This document shows positions 56,138 through 63,904 of a stretch of DNA of 64,000 nucleotides, in pieces. This stretch comes from Helicobacter sp. 11-8110 (GTDB lineage: Bacteria; Campylobacterota; Campylobacteria; Campylobacterales; Helicobacteraceae). The DNA lies in assembly GCF_003288905.1 (NCBI RefSeq), contig NZ_NHYL01000002.1, positions 1-64,000 of the forward strand. Direction: 5' to 3'. The notes under the pieces were generated by a model that was given only the letters and a program-made list of their open reading frames with translations, did not search any database and was not told where the DNA came from. The position numbers and the translations under genes are program-made. The number at the start of each line of letters is the position of its first letter. The stretch's first letter is position 1.

Positions 56138-57016
56138 CTAAATTTCTTGATTAAAATCTAAATAATCTTTCAACATCATTTCAAGTTTTGATTTTAATGT
56201 TAAAGGTTTTAGAATCTTTATATAAGGTATCCATTGTTTTACCACATTTAAAAGCTCATCATCATAAGAAAAACGCACATTCAAAATAAAATATTTTTCA
56301 TCCTCATCTACTATTTCACAATATTCAAATAATTTTTTTCTAAAAAAATAATCTTTTCCCTTTTTATCTAGCTTGATTGTCGCTTCTTTGGTCGCATTAA
56401 GCCAGATGCTTGCATCCTCTTTGATTTGTTGTAAAAATTCTTGCTGTGGGGTAAAATTCTGCTTTGTAATTTTTAGATTCTTTATCTTGCTTAATGCAAA
56501 ATGCTTTAACTTGCCCTTTTCATCGACTAAAACATACCAAATCCCTTTATTATTAATAAGCTTATAGGGATTAACCTCACGATTCTTATCTTTATCTTTA
56601 TAGACAAAACTCAAAACATTATGCTTCACAATAGCTATACTTATGGATTCAAATAATTCATAACTCACTTTTTCAAAGCCTTCATTTTTTACCATAAAAA
56701 CGCTATTTACTTTAGAGTTTAGCAAATCTGTTATAAAATCCTTATCCAGTTTTGGATAAAGCTCTTGAATCCCGCTTAACATAGCAAAATTTTGTATATC
56801 TTTAAAACTAAGCTTACCAAGAACAAAAGATTCCAAAAAATACTTGCCATTTTCTTTTTTGATAGGCATAAAAGAAAGTCTTTGGTTTAAATCTCTTTGT
56901 ATAGTTCTAATATCTACGCCAAACTCACTTGCTAACTCTTCTAAACTAAACTTTCCCCCATCATTAAAACGCATTAAAATTTGTGCTAAACGCACTGCAA
57001 GTTTATCGTGGGTCAT
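56138..57016 (-). CDS. WYL-domain transcriptional regulator
   Basis: 292 residues. N-terminal winged helix-turn-helix (about 5-60; FSLEELASEFGVDIRTIQRDLN), then the WYL domain (about 130-195; REVNPYKLINNKGIWYVLVDEKGKLKHFAL) and a C-terminal WCX-like extension. WYL regulators sense nucleic acids or nucleotides and often control phage-defence loci (known for BrxR/CapW types). It is the last gene of the dynamin-like operon and starts one base after the zinc-ribbon gene stop; it lies 91 bases before the radical SAM gene. It may repress either or both. Confidence 0.85.
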   Translation of the reverse strand: MTHDKLAVRLAQILMRFNDGGKFSLEELASEFGVDIRTIQRDLNQRLSFMPIKKENGKYFLESFVLGKLSFKDIQNFAMLSGIQELYPKLDKDFITDLLNSKVNSVFMVKNEGFEKVSYELFESISIAIVKHNVLSFVYKDKDKNREVNPYKLINNKGIWYVLVDEKGKLKHFALSKIKNLKITKQNFTPQQEFLQQIKEDASIWLNATKEATIKLDKKGKDYFFRKKLFEYCEIVDEDEKYFILNVRFSYDDELLNVVKQWIPYIKILKPLTLKSKLEMMLKDYLDFNQEI

Positions 57017-57017
57017 A

Positions 57018-57188
57018 TTAAACCTTTTTAATTACAGAAATAATTTTACTTATCAAGCTTGTATCTTTTTTGCCACTACACTTATCGCAGAAAAAATCAC
57101 TTGGATTTAAACAATCGCTCTTAGGAGCACAAAAAAACATTTTTCCGCACTTTGGGCATTTTTTAAGAAAAGGCTTTGGTCTTATCAT
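57018..57188 (-). CDS. 56-residue zinc-ribbon protein
   Basis: A short gene from ATG 57188 (AAAGGAT upstream) to TAA 57018. It encodes six Cys as two knuckles: C11-x2-C14 (KKCPKCGKMFFC) with Cys20 and Cys26, and C34-x2-C37 (FFCDKCSGKK). The tail is basic. The stop is followed after one base by the WYL regulator ATG, so the pair is almost certainly translated together. No family is recognised; nucleic-acid or partner-protein binding is plausible. Confidence 0.75.
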   Translation of the reverse strand: MIRPKPFLKKCPKCGKMFFCAPKSDCLNPSDFFCDKCSGKKDTSLISKIISVIKKV

Positions 57189-57199
57189 TTTTATCCTTT

Positions 57200-58309
57200 T
57201 TATTTGAATTTATACTCTAATGCGCGTTTTAAAATGCTAGTATTTTCTATACCTAAAATTAGGCTTCTAATTTTTAGCGTCTGTTCCAAAGTGGGCGATT
57301 TTGTATGCACTGCATGATTTCGTATTATTTGAAATTTATCTAAGGTTTTATTAAATTCATAATTGATAAAGCCTTTTATATCCTTGTCTAAAAGCTCTTG
57401 AATTTCTTTATTTTTAAATAAAAATTTAATTGTTCCAAGATTAGGTTTGCTGATGAAAAACTGCTTAAAGTCAAATTCCCTTCCTTGCACACTATAACTT
57501 ATAGACAAAAGATGAGAATTCCGTTCGATAAGTTTTGAAAATATTTTTTTGGCAAAATCATATACTTCATATTCTATAGTTTTAGAGTATTTTACTATTA
57601 TTGAAGTAAAGTCATAAAGTGGATTTTCTAAGTTTTCTTGTAGTTCTAGCTCTGCTAGGATAAGGTTATTGATGCTATCAGGATGTAGCGCATAAAAAAA
57701 CCTTTTGCCAAAGATAAATTGTATAAAATTTTCTTGCATTTTTAAATATTCTTGATTTTTATAGACACTTAGATAATATTTATTTGTTTCATCATAAAAA
57801 TAATTAATTTCTTCTTTTTGTTTGACTACTAAAGGATAGATATAATTGTTTCCATAAATGGCATAAGTGTGATTATTTGCGGTTATAAAATTTGCCAAAA
57901 ATTTATCCCTTAAGAGTGTGAAATTTTCTCTTACCAATTCTCTTAAATCTGTGATTAAGAAATAATCTTCCACTTTTAGATTCTTTTCTTGATAGTATTT
58001 TGGAACAATATTTTCATCTACTTCTTTACTTGCTTTTATTACCTTTGCAACAAATAAATTTGCATAATCGCTTAAGAAAAGTTGCAAAGGATTACTAGGA
58101 GAGATATTTTCACAAACTTCTTGCAATAACTCATTATTTAACTTTTGATTTTTATCTAGCTCTATCTCCCCGCTAGATTCTTTAAGCTTGGATTCTACCT
58201 TGCCAAATGCTACCTGACCTTTGTCTAGCAAAATTTCCAAATGCAATTTTATAACATCTTGCTGATAGTAAGGATTATAGAGAATTAAGAGATTTTGCTT
58301 CACAATCAT
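57200..58309 (-). CDS. Unrecognised protein with C-terminal HEPN-type motif
   Basis: 369 residues, no signal peptide or transmembrane helix. Mixed alpha/beta in the first 150 residues, helical beyond. Near the end is R330-x4-H335 (IIRNHAVHTK) in a helical setting, the core motif of HEPN RNases found in many toxin and defence systems. I do not recognise the rest. ATGA overlap with the upstream gene indicates the same operon. The HEPN call rests on one motif and its surroundings. Confidence 0.5.
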   Translation of the reverse strand: MIVKQNLLILYNPYYQQDVIKLHLEILLDKGQVAFGKVESKLKESSGEIELDKNQKLNNELLQEVCENISPSNPLQLFLSDYANLFVAKVIKASKEVDENIVPKYYQEKNLKVEDYFLITDLRELVRENFTLLRDKFLANFITANNHTYAIYGNNYIYPLVVKQKEEINYFYDETNKYYLSVYKNQEYLKMQENFIQFIFGKRFFYALHPDSINNLILAELELQENLENPLYDFTSIIVKYSKTIEYEVYDFAKKIFSKLIERNSHLLSISYSVQGREFDFKQFFISKPNLGTIKFLFKNKEIQELLDKDIKGFINYEFNKTLDKFQIIRNHAVHTKSPTLEQTLKIRSLILGIENTSILKRALEYKFK

Positions 58310-59052
58310 TCAATTTCGCTCAAATTTTCTTTATTTTCTAAGCTTAAAGAATCAAGCTTTTCATCTATTTCATTAAAAAATTTATTATATTTACGGATTC
58401 TTTCTCTTAGAGTCGAGTCTGTAAAATAAAGATAATTTATTACACTAAAACACTCAAATAAAACGATAAATTGCAAGATAAAATCATTTAAAAACCTAAT
58501 TTCACTCTCATGGTTTTTTGTAAAACCTTCAAGATCACTAGCTTTTATATAACTTTCTTCAAGTCTTGAAAATATCTCATCTACATTAGCACAAAGCTCT
58601 AAGGCTTTTTTATTGTAAGCATCTAGCTTTTCTACTAGCACTTCTTTATCACTTTCTCTGCATAAAAAATACATATAAGAAATTATTTTTTCCTTAAAGG
58701 TATTAAGATTATCTTCTCCTATAATCCTATAATTGCTTTTTTCATCATTCCCAATTCTTGGATAAAGATCTATATAATCTTTTACTAGTCCGATTAAATT
58801 TTCTATATCTACTCCGCTATTTTCTTTATTTTTTAAAATTTTTACATATTCATCGCACCCGCAATTTATTTGTAGAATTTCATCTAATTTTAAATAATTT
58901 ATTTCATCTAAAAATATAATTAAATCATTGATTAAATTTAAAATTTCCACATTTGCTTCATTGCTAAGAAATTCTCCTTCTTCATCTCTGGTAAATTGTC
59001 CTACTAGTAGATGGTTATGAGAAAACTCCCGAAACATTCCTTGATAACACAT
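58306..59052 (-). CDS. Unrecognised helical protein of the dynamin-like operon
   Basis: 248 residues, acidic, mainly helical and soluble, ending in a charged coiled-coil-like stretch (IRKYNKFFNEIDEKLDSLSL). Contains a CGC (NCGCDEY) near residue 65. No motif that would assign a function. It starts two bases after the preceding stop and overlaps the HEPN-like gene by 4 bases, so it is part of the operon. Confidence 0.7.
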   Translation of the reverse strand: MCYQGMFREFSHNHLLVGQFTRDEEGEFLSNEANVEILNLINDLIIFLDEINYLKLDEILQINCGCDEYVKILKNKENSGVDIENLIGLVKDYIDLYPRIGNDEKSNYRIIGEDNLNTFKEKIISYMYFLCRESDKEVLVEKLDAYNKKALELCANVDEIFSRLEESYIKASDLEGFTKNHESEIRFLNDFILQFIVLFECFSVINYLYFTDSTLRERIRKYNKFFNEIDEKLDSLSLENKENLSEIE

Positions 59053-59054
59053 AA

Positions 59055-59567
59055 TTATTTTTTCTCCTTTAAAATCAATAAAGCTTTTTCTTGCAAAAAG
59101 TCTTTGTATTGTTTTTCTTGTTTAAGTTTTTTATATAACTTTAGCCTTAGTATTTTTTGTAATTTTATTTGCTCAAGCTTATATTTAAATTTTTTAATTT
59201 TATCTTTTAAAATTCTTCTAACTTTTATAATTAGTGTTTTTTTAAGCTCAAACTTAAAAAATTTATTCATAATATCATCATCATCACCACCAAGCCATTC
59301 TTTATGGCAAATAAAAATTTTAAAATCCAAAAAATTCTGTTTTACTTCTAGCTTGATTTTAGGGTAAAATTTAGAAAAATAAGATTCTAAAAAATTCTCT
59401 GTAATTTCTTCTAAAATTGCTAGATTCTTTTTGTATTTTTTCTCTAAATTCAAGAGTTTTTTACCTTCAAGTGTAAATCTTAAACTAGAAAACCTAAGAT
59501 TATGATAGTAACAAGTGCCTTGTTTAATTGTATTTGCATTGTTACATCTTATAATAAAATATTTCAT
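59055..59567 (-). CDS. Unrecognised basic protein of the dynamin-like operon
   Basis: 170 residues, strongly basic. The C-terminal half is a long Lys/Leu/Ile-rich amphipathic helix (about 100-170) that may bind membrane or RNA. A DGDD-like acidic turn (GGDDDD) is near residue 96. No family recognised. ATGA overlap with the upstream paralogous helical gene. Confidence 0.65.
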   Translation of the reverse strand: MKYFIIRCNNANTIKQGTCYYHNLRFSSLRFTLEGKKLLNLEKKYKKNLAILEEITENFLESYFSKFYPKIKLEVKQNFLDFKIFICHKEWLGGDDDDIMNKFFKFELKKTLIIKVRRILKDKIKKFKYKLEQIKLQKILRLKLYKKLKQEKQYKDFLQEKALLILKEKK

Positions 59568-60283
59568 CTTTGCTCCAAAAATTTCAAAGCTATATTCTGA
59601 AAAGATAAATTACTCAAAAGCTCTATTTGCAATAATTGTTTTTTATCAAGCTCTTGTATGCTTTTAAGCTTTTCTAATTCTTGAATTTTATTTTCGATGA
59701 TACTTAGCTTTGAGTCGTTTTTATCTTTGATCTTTTCACTAATGATGGCAAAAGTTTCATTAAAATTTATCACCAATTCGTTTTTTAAAGATCTTAAGGC
59801 ACAAGATATTGCTTCATTAGTTAAGCTTTCTATGCTTTCTTGTCTGTTTTGGTTATTTTCTATGCTTAGAGCATTTTTCCATTTATCATTGCTTAGGCTG
59901 ATTTTTTCATTCAATGTACTTTTAAAAACACTTTTAATCTCCCTTGAACATTTAGAATAGCTTCTATCCAGCACCGAAGTTGTTATGTTTTTATCTTCTA
60001 AAAGCTCTTTTAGGTTATCAAAATACTCTTCTATAAAATCATCAATTCCTTCTTGAATTTTATAAGAATTATCTAAAACTTCATTTTTAATTCTTGTAAG
60101 AGAAGTGCCAATACGCATTTCTTCTTCAAAGCTTGTTTTTGCATTTAAAGCCCTTATTTTGGCTAGTTCTTGGATTTCTTTTTTTCCACTTTTGTATAAT
60201 CTTATAGCATCTGGCAGGTATTTTAAAGCCACCATTGCAGCTTTTTTAAGCCAAGGAATTATCATTGGTGGAATAGGTATCAC
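59564..60283 (-). CDS. Helical GTPase-partner candidate, paralogue A
   Basis: 239 residues. A hydrophobic, proline-rich N-terminus (IPIPPMIIPWLKKAAMVAL) could insert into a membrane; the rest is long helices and likely coiled coil. It is paralogous by eye to the next upstream gene: SFEEEMRI... corresponds to SMEETLRV..., and ISLSNDKWKNAL...ALRSLKNEL to VSIDNAKCSEIL...SIKTLKKRV. GTG start with AAAGGAG upstream. Two paralogous helical proteins after a dynamin-like GTPase suggest a membrane-remodelling complex; inference. Confidence 0.7.
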   Translation of the reverse strand: MIPIPPMIIPWLKKAAMVALKYLPDAIRLYKSGKKEIQELAKIRALNAKTSFEEEMRIGTSLTRIKNEVLDNSYKIQEGIDDFIEEYFDNLKELLEDKNITTSVLDRSYSKCSREIKSVFKSTLNEKISLSNDKWKNALSIENNQNRQESIESLTNEAISCALRSLKNELVINFNETFAIISEKIKDKNDSKLSIIENKIQELEKLKSIQELDKKQLLQIELLSNLSFQNIALKFLEQR

Positions 60284-60293
60284 TTTTTCTCCT

Positions 60294-61028
60294 TTATGTG
60301 TTTTTTAATTTATTTAGTGCAAGATTGGAAAGACAAATATTTAAAGCTAGTTTAATTTGCGCTTTTTCTCTTTCTCTCGCATCATTTTCCGATCTTTTTA
60401 AATCTTCTAAACCTTGCAACTTTCTTTCATTTATTCCTTTAATCCTATCAAAGCTAATTTGTAATCCTTCTTTGATATTTTCTAAACTATCCCAAGTGTC
60501 TTCTATAACACGTTTTTTTAGAGTCTTAATAGAATTAATCATAGTTTTATAGATAAAATCATCCATTTGTTTGCGTCTGTCTTTATCATTATGTATTTTT
60601 AAAATTTCGCTACATTTTGCATTATCTATACTCACCTTTGGCAAAAGCTCATTTTTAATTGTGCCTTTTATATTTCTTAGAGTTTTTCTGTTATTTGCTC
60701 TAAGCGTTTTAATGCTTAAATTTAGTTTTAGAGCACCAAATTCTTTTTGATTTAGCTTTTCTACTTCATCAAGCAAAGTATCAAAAACAGCTTCACATTT
60801 TTCTCTAAGCTCGTCTTCTATAGACGAAGCCCTATTGCCTGCCTTGCTTTTAAATTCATTCAAATTATTTGTAACACGCAAAGTCTCTTCCATGCTAGCA
60901 TTATCTCTATCATAAGGACCTCCATCTCTTACGCCAAACCCCAGTAAAGATCCAATGCCTCTACCAACAGCCTTAACTCCTTCCCAAGCAGCACTGCAAA
61001 CATCGCATACAAAATCAAAAAAACCCAT
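60294..61028 (-). CDS. Helical GTPase-partner candidate, paralogue B
   Basis: 244 residues from ATG 61028 (AAGGGG upstream; a GTG two codons earlier is possible). N-terminal segment GFFDFVCDVCSAAW-GVKAVGRGIGSLLGFG is amphipathic and Gly-rich, then helices/coiled coil to the end. Similar in length and pattern to paralogue A. It lies 9 bases after the dynamin-like GTPase stop. Confidence 0.7.
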   Translation of the reverse strand: MGFFDFVCDVCSAAWEGVKAVGRGIGSLLGFGVRDGGPYDRDNASMEETLRVTNNLNEFKSKAGNRASSIEDELREKCEAVFDTLLDEVEKLNQKEFGALKLNLSIKTLRANNRKTLRNIKGTIKNELLPKVSIDNAKCSEILKIHNDKDRRKQMDDFIYKTMINSIKTLKKRVIEDTWDSLENIKEGLQISFDRIKGINERKLQGLEDLKRSENDAREREKAQIKLALNICLSNLALNKLKNT

Positions 61029-61037
61029 AATCACCCC

Positions 61038-62582
61038 TTAACGCTTGTTTTCTTCGATGATTTTTTCTATCTCATCTTCTAGTTCTTTTAACATTTTCTT
61101 GCTTTCACTTTCAAATTCATTGATTAAATTCTCCAGTTCATTTTGGCTTTCTTGAAGCTTTGCTAAATTTTCTTTTTCTTTTTGCATTTTTGCATTTAAA
61201 CTATCTATATCTGATTTTGAAATTTCATAGCTTTCTTCAAGACTTTTAGCGCTTTCCTTGAAGTAATTTTCAATTTCTTTGTGAATTCTTTTATACTCTT
61301 TTTTAGTATCATCAATAATTTCTTTTTGTGTGCTATCAAGTATGTCATCTTTGATTTTTTGATGAATAAAATCTACATTAGTAAATTTTTTTAAATCATC
61401 TAACTTGTTATCTAGTTCAGTTGCTCTAAATAATTTAAAACTTGTATTTTCTAAGTTTTCTCTTTGCTCATCATTTAGGGAATTTTGTTTGTATAACTCA
61501 CAAAGCAATGCCACATAGCCAGAGACCGGAATAATATTTTTTTCTGCTAGTTGCGGGGTGTATCTTATTTGCTCATTGTTATCTTTTGAGCTTAAGTATT
61601 TACTCCATTCTGCTTTTTGTATATTCCAATCATTTAATGGCTTATTTAGCAAGTCATATTGAGTTCCAAGCACATACACTTTTTCAGGCTTTCCACCTGT
61701 ATGATCAAAAATTCTTAAAATTGTTGTAAGCTCTGAGTTAGTAAGTGCTTTTGAATTCACACATACTAAAACTGCATTAGCTCGGTTAATATAATCTCTT
61801 GTAACTTTTGATCTATAATCTACTGCATCATCAAGCCCCGGAGTATCTACAAAAACAATGTTTTTTTCATAAGGAAATTCAGGAAATTCTATCTCTACTT
61901 CTTTTACAAAATAATGCACTGCAGATTGTGAAGAAGTGTATTTTTTAAGCCCTTCTTTACTTAAATCTTCTTGTATGTTTGCTTTATTTACCCATTTATC
62001 TTTTTGAGCATTAGCTTGTAATTTTTCATAATTTTCTTTAAACAAACTTCCGCTTTTTGTAGCACTTTGCCATAATTCTTCCCATTCATTTGCATTATAA
62101 AAAGATATGGTCATTTTAGCTTCTTTACCGTATTTAAATTTAGTAAGCACTGCAGTTTCTGGGGAGACATTCATGCTTGCATAGTCTTTTTTAAGCATTG
62201 CGTTAATTAGTGTCGATTTACCTGCTTTAATTGTCCCTACAAAAGCTATTTGAAAGCTATTATCTCTTTGTAAGAATTGATGAGTATTTTTAATAAAATT
62301 TGAAATAGCTTTTTCATCACCAAATTCTTTTTCATAAAGCTTTAAGAAATTTTGTATTTCTAAGATATGCTCGTAATCTTTGCTAAGCTCTTTTATAGGT
62401 GCTGTAATTTTTGAATTTTGACTCACTTTTTCTGCTTTGCTTAAGAAATTTTGTATTTTTTGAGAATTTTCAGCCAAAAATTCCTTGTCTTGATACTCAT
62501 CTTTTAGAATTTCGCCACAATTTAGGCAAAATAACAACTCTTCTTTTTGATTTTTGTAATTACATTTTTTACAAATGTGCAT
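61038..62582 (-). CDS. Dynamin-like GTPase with N-terminal zinc ribbon
   Basis: 514 residues. A zinc ribbon (Cys4, 7, 19, 22) opens the protein. The GTPase domain has G1 GTIKAGKST (116-124), G2 Thr143 in SPETAV, G3 DTPG (246-249) with DAVDYRS, and G4-like GTQYD near 305. The last 110 residues are coiled coil (ending ELEDEIEKIIEENK). This is the bacterial dynamin-like layout; such proteins reshape or tether membranes, and some protect against phage. No transmembrane paddle is evident, so membrane contact may come from the partner proteins. ATG with AAGGAG upstream. Confidence 0.85.
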   Translation of the reverse strand: MHICKKCNYKNQKEELLFCLNCGEILKDEYQDKEFLAENSQKIQNFLSKAEKVSQNSKITAPIKELSKDYEHILEIQNFLKLYEKEFGDEKAISNFIKNTHQFLQRDNSFQIAFVGTIKAGKSTLINAMLKKDYASMNVSPETAVLTKFKYGKEAKMTISFYNANEWEELWQSATKSGSLFKENYEKLQANAQKDKWVNKANIQEDLSKEGLKKYTSSQSAVHYFVKEVEIEFPEFPYEKNIVFVDTPGLDDAVDYRSKVTRDYINRANAVLVCVNSKALTNSELTTILRIFDHTGGKPEKVYVLGTQYDLLNKPLNDWNIQKAEWSKYLSSKDNNEQIRYTPQLAEKNIIPVSGYVALLCELYKQNSLNDEQRENLENTSFKLFRATELDNKLDDLKKFTNVDFIHQKIKDDILDSTQKEIIDDTKKEYKRIHKEIENYFKESAKSLEESYEISKSDIDSLNAKMQKEKENLAKLQESQNELENLINEFESESKKMLKELEDEIEKIIEENKR

Positions 62583-62635
62583 TTTTTCTCCTTGTTAAGA
62601 TTTTGTATTTTTTCATTAAATTATTGATTTAAAAA

Positions 62636-62845
62636 TTATTTGCTTTTAAGCATACCAAAAACAAATAAAACAAATATACCTATAACCACATATTCACTAT
62701 AGGGAGCTGGAATAAAAAGACTTACCAAAAACCAAATTAAAAAGCCTAATGCTGCCATAGGTAAAAGCACCCACAACGATGCTATAATGAAAAAAAATAA
62801 AATTAAAGCTCCTATAAACTGCACTATGTTACTTAACATCTCCAT
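62636..62845 (-). CDS. Small membrane protein, first gene of the dynamin-like operon
   Basis: 69 residues, two to three hydrophobic helices with a proline turn (FIPAPYSEYV) near residue 47. It resembles the next upstream small membrane protein in layout. It is the first gene after the poly-G promoter, with an unusually short leader (ATG 15 bases after the -10). 53 bases separate it from the GTPase gene. Function unknown; a membrane anchor is possible. Confidence 0.65.
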   Translation of the reverse strand: MEMLSNIVQFIGALILFFFIIASLWVLLPMAALGFLIWFLVSLFIPAPYSEYVVIGIFVLFVFGMLKSK

Positions 62846-62860
62846 TTTAATCCCTTTGCA

Positions 62861-62889
62861 ATTATAGCCCCCCCCCCCGCAAAAGTCAA
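62861..62889 (-). promoter_or_regulatory. Phase-variable promoter with 11-G spacer tract
   Basis: On the minus strand: -35 TTGACT (62889-62884), then TTTGC, a run of 11 G (62878-62868), C, and -10 TATAAT (62866-62861). The spacer is exactly 17 bases, the optimum. Gain or loss of one G gives 18 or 16. Runs this long are mutation-prone in Campylobacter and Helicobacter (known). It is the only such tract in the window. Confidence 0.85.
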
Positions 62890-62955
62890 GGATTTAAAGG
62901 ATAATTTTATTTAGCTTTTTTATTTTTAATTAAATTTGAAATTTCATTTTTGGAA

Positions 62956-63162
62956 TTACACTCTTTTTAAAAACCTATAGATTCCATACAAGATTAAAGC
63001 TACAATCAAAATAAAACCAAAAGGCTCTGGAACATATTCCAAAATGATTTCATAAATTAAAACCAAAAAATAAAGCACAGCCATAAAACACATCACAGCT
63101 GCTATCAACGCAGCTTGAGAAACCACTAGAGCAATCATTAATAAAAATGCTATTATTCCCAT
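62956..63162 (-). CDS. Small membrane protein, paralogue of the operon leader gene
   Basis: 68 residues with two or three hydrophobic helices and a YVPEPFGF turn near residue 45, followed by a basic end (YRFLKRV). The layout resembles the 69-residue neighbour (FIPAPYSEYV turn, end MLKSK). ATG after AAAGGG. It lies upstream of the poly-G promoter and so may be expressed independently of it. Confidence 0.6.
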   Translation of the reverse strand: MGIIAFLLMIALVVSQAALIAAVMCFMAVLYFLVLIYEIILEYVPEPFGFILIVALILYGIYRFLKRV

Positions 63163-63286
63163 AAAAAAACCCTTTAATTTTATTTTTTGATTTTTACTTA
63201 GATTCTATAACTACACTTTTGATTACTATCGCTTTTTTTAAACTTTAACCTTTTGCAAACAATTTTCCTTACCAAAACCATTTAAA

Positions 63287-63334
63287 ACATAGCCTAAGCT
63301 AACCTAATTAAAAAGTTATTTAGCTTTGCTATGT
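63287..63334 (-). terminator. Terminator after the 125-residue membrane-anchored protein gene
   Basis: ACATAGC and AAGCTAA (63287-63302) pair with TTAGCTT and GCTATGT (63320-63334), a two-part stem just past the stop codon at 63344; the minus strand then reads TTTT. Confidence 0.6.
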
Positions 63335-63343
63335 TTATTAACT

Positions 63344-63721
63344 TTAAGCGTCTTTATTTTCTTGGCAAGTTGCCTGGCTAGTTTCTTGATTATTTGCTTG
63401 ACTAGCTACTTGTTCAAAAATACTTTTAATGCGTCTTATATGTTCTTCATACTGCTCTTTGAGTTCTGGATTATTCTCTATAGCTTCTTTGCCACCATAC
63501 AAATCAGAAATTACAAGCGCCTCTTCACCAAGAATCTTTTTCTCTAGCCACTCTAAACCATCATATACTTTATTAGCAGCATCACCTGCCATTTCACTTA
63601 AAATATCTTTTGGATCATCGGTATAATAAAGCTCCTCACTTGTTTTATCATACCACTTTTTTAGCCCATAACCAACAGCTCCAAGTGCTACCCCACCTAG
63701 AATAAGGCTTAATTTTCCCAT
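63344..63721 (-). CDS. Membrane-anchored protein of unknown function
   Basis: 125 residues. One short hydrophobic N-terminal anchor (about 3-20; LSLILGGVALGAVGYGLKKW), then an acidic helical domain and a Gln/Asn/Thr-rich C-terminal tail. No family is recognised. ATG 63721 is chosen because AAGGAG lies six bases upstream; a TTG two codons earlier is too close to it. It has its own promoter (TATAAT at 63759-63754), operator-like palindrome and terminator, so it is a single-gene unit. Confidence 0.6.
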   Translation of the reverse strand: MGKLSLILGGVALGAVGYGLKKWYDKTSEELYYTDDPKDILSEMAGDAANKVYDGLEWLEKKILGEEALVISDLYGGKEAIENNPELKEQYEEHIRRIKSIFEQVASQANNQETSQATCQENKDA

Positions 63722-63769
63722 AAACAACTCCTTTGTTTTGATTTACAAAAGAAATTATAATTTGCGCTT

Positions 63770-63786
63770 ATGACAGGTTGTGTCAT
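63770..63786. promoter_or_regulatory. Operator-like palindrome over the -35 region
   Basis: ATGACA-GGTTG-TGTCAT, a perfect 6-5-6 inverted repeat. It covers the -35 position for the TATAAT at 63759-63754, a place where a repressor dimer would block RNA polymerase. The regulator is unknown. Confidence 0.45.
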
Positions 63787-63853
63787 TAAATTATCAATTT
63801 AAAAATTTTAATTAATAAGTAAAAAAGAGAGATTTATTTAAAAAATAAGTAGT

Positions 63854-63877
63854 CAATCCAAGCCCAAAGGCTAGGAT
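63854..63877 (-). terminator. Terminator of dnaK
   Basis: AATCC-A-AGCC pairs with GGCT-A-GGATT around a short loop, 28 bases past the dnaK stop; the minus strand continues into TTATTTTTT. Confidence 0.6.
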
Positions 63878-63904
63878 TATTAAGAAGGTTAATTAAGAGA
63901 ATTG

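Noticed and set aside
56138-57016. WYL protein as part of a CRISPR-Cas locus
   Set aside because: No cas genes or repeat-spacer array anywhere in the window.
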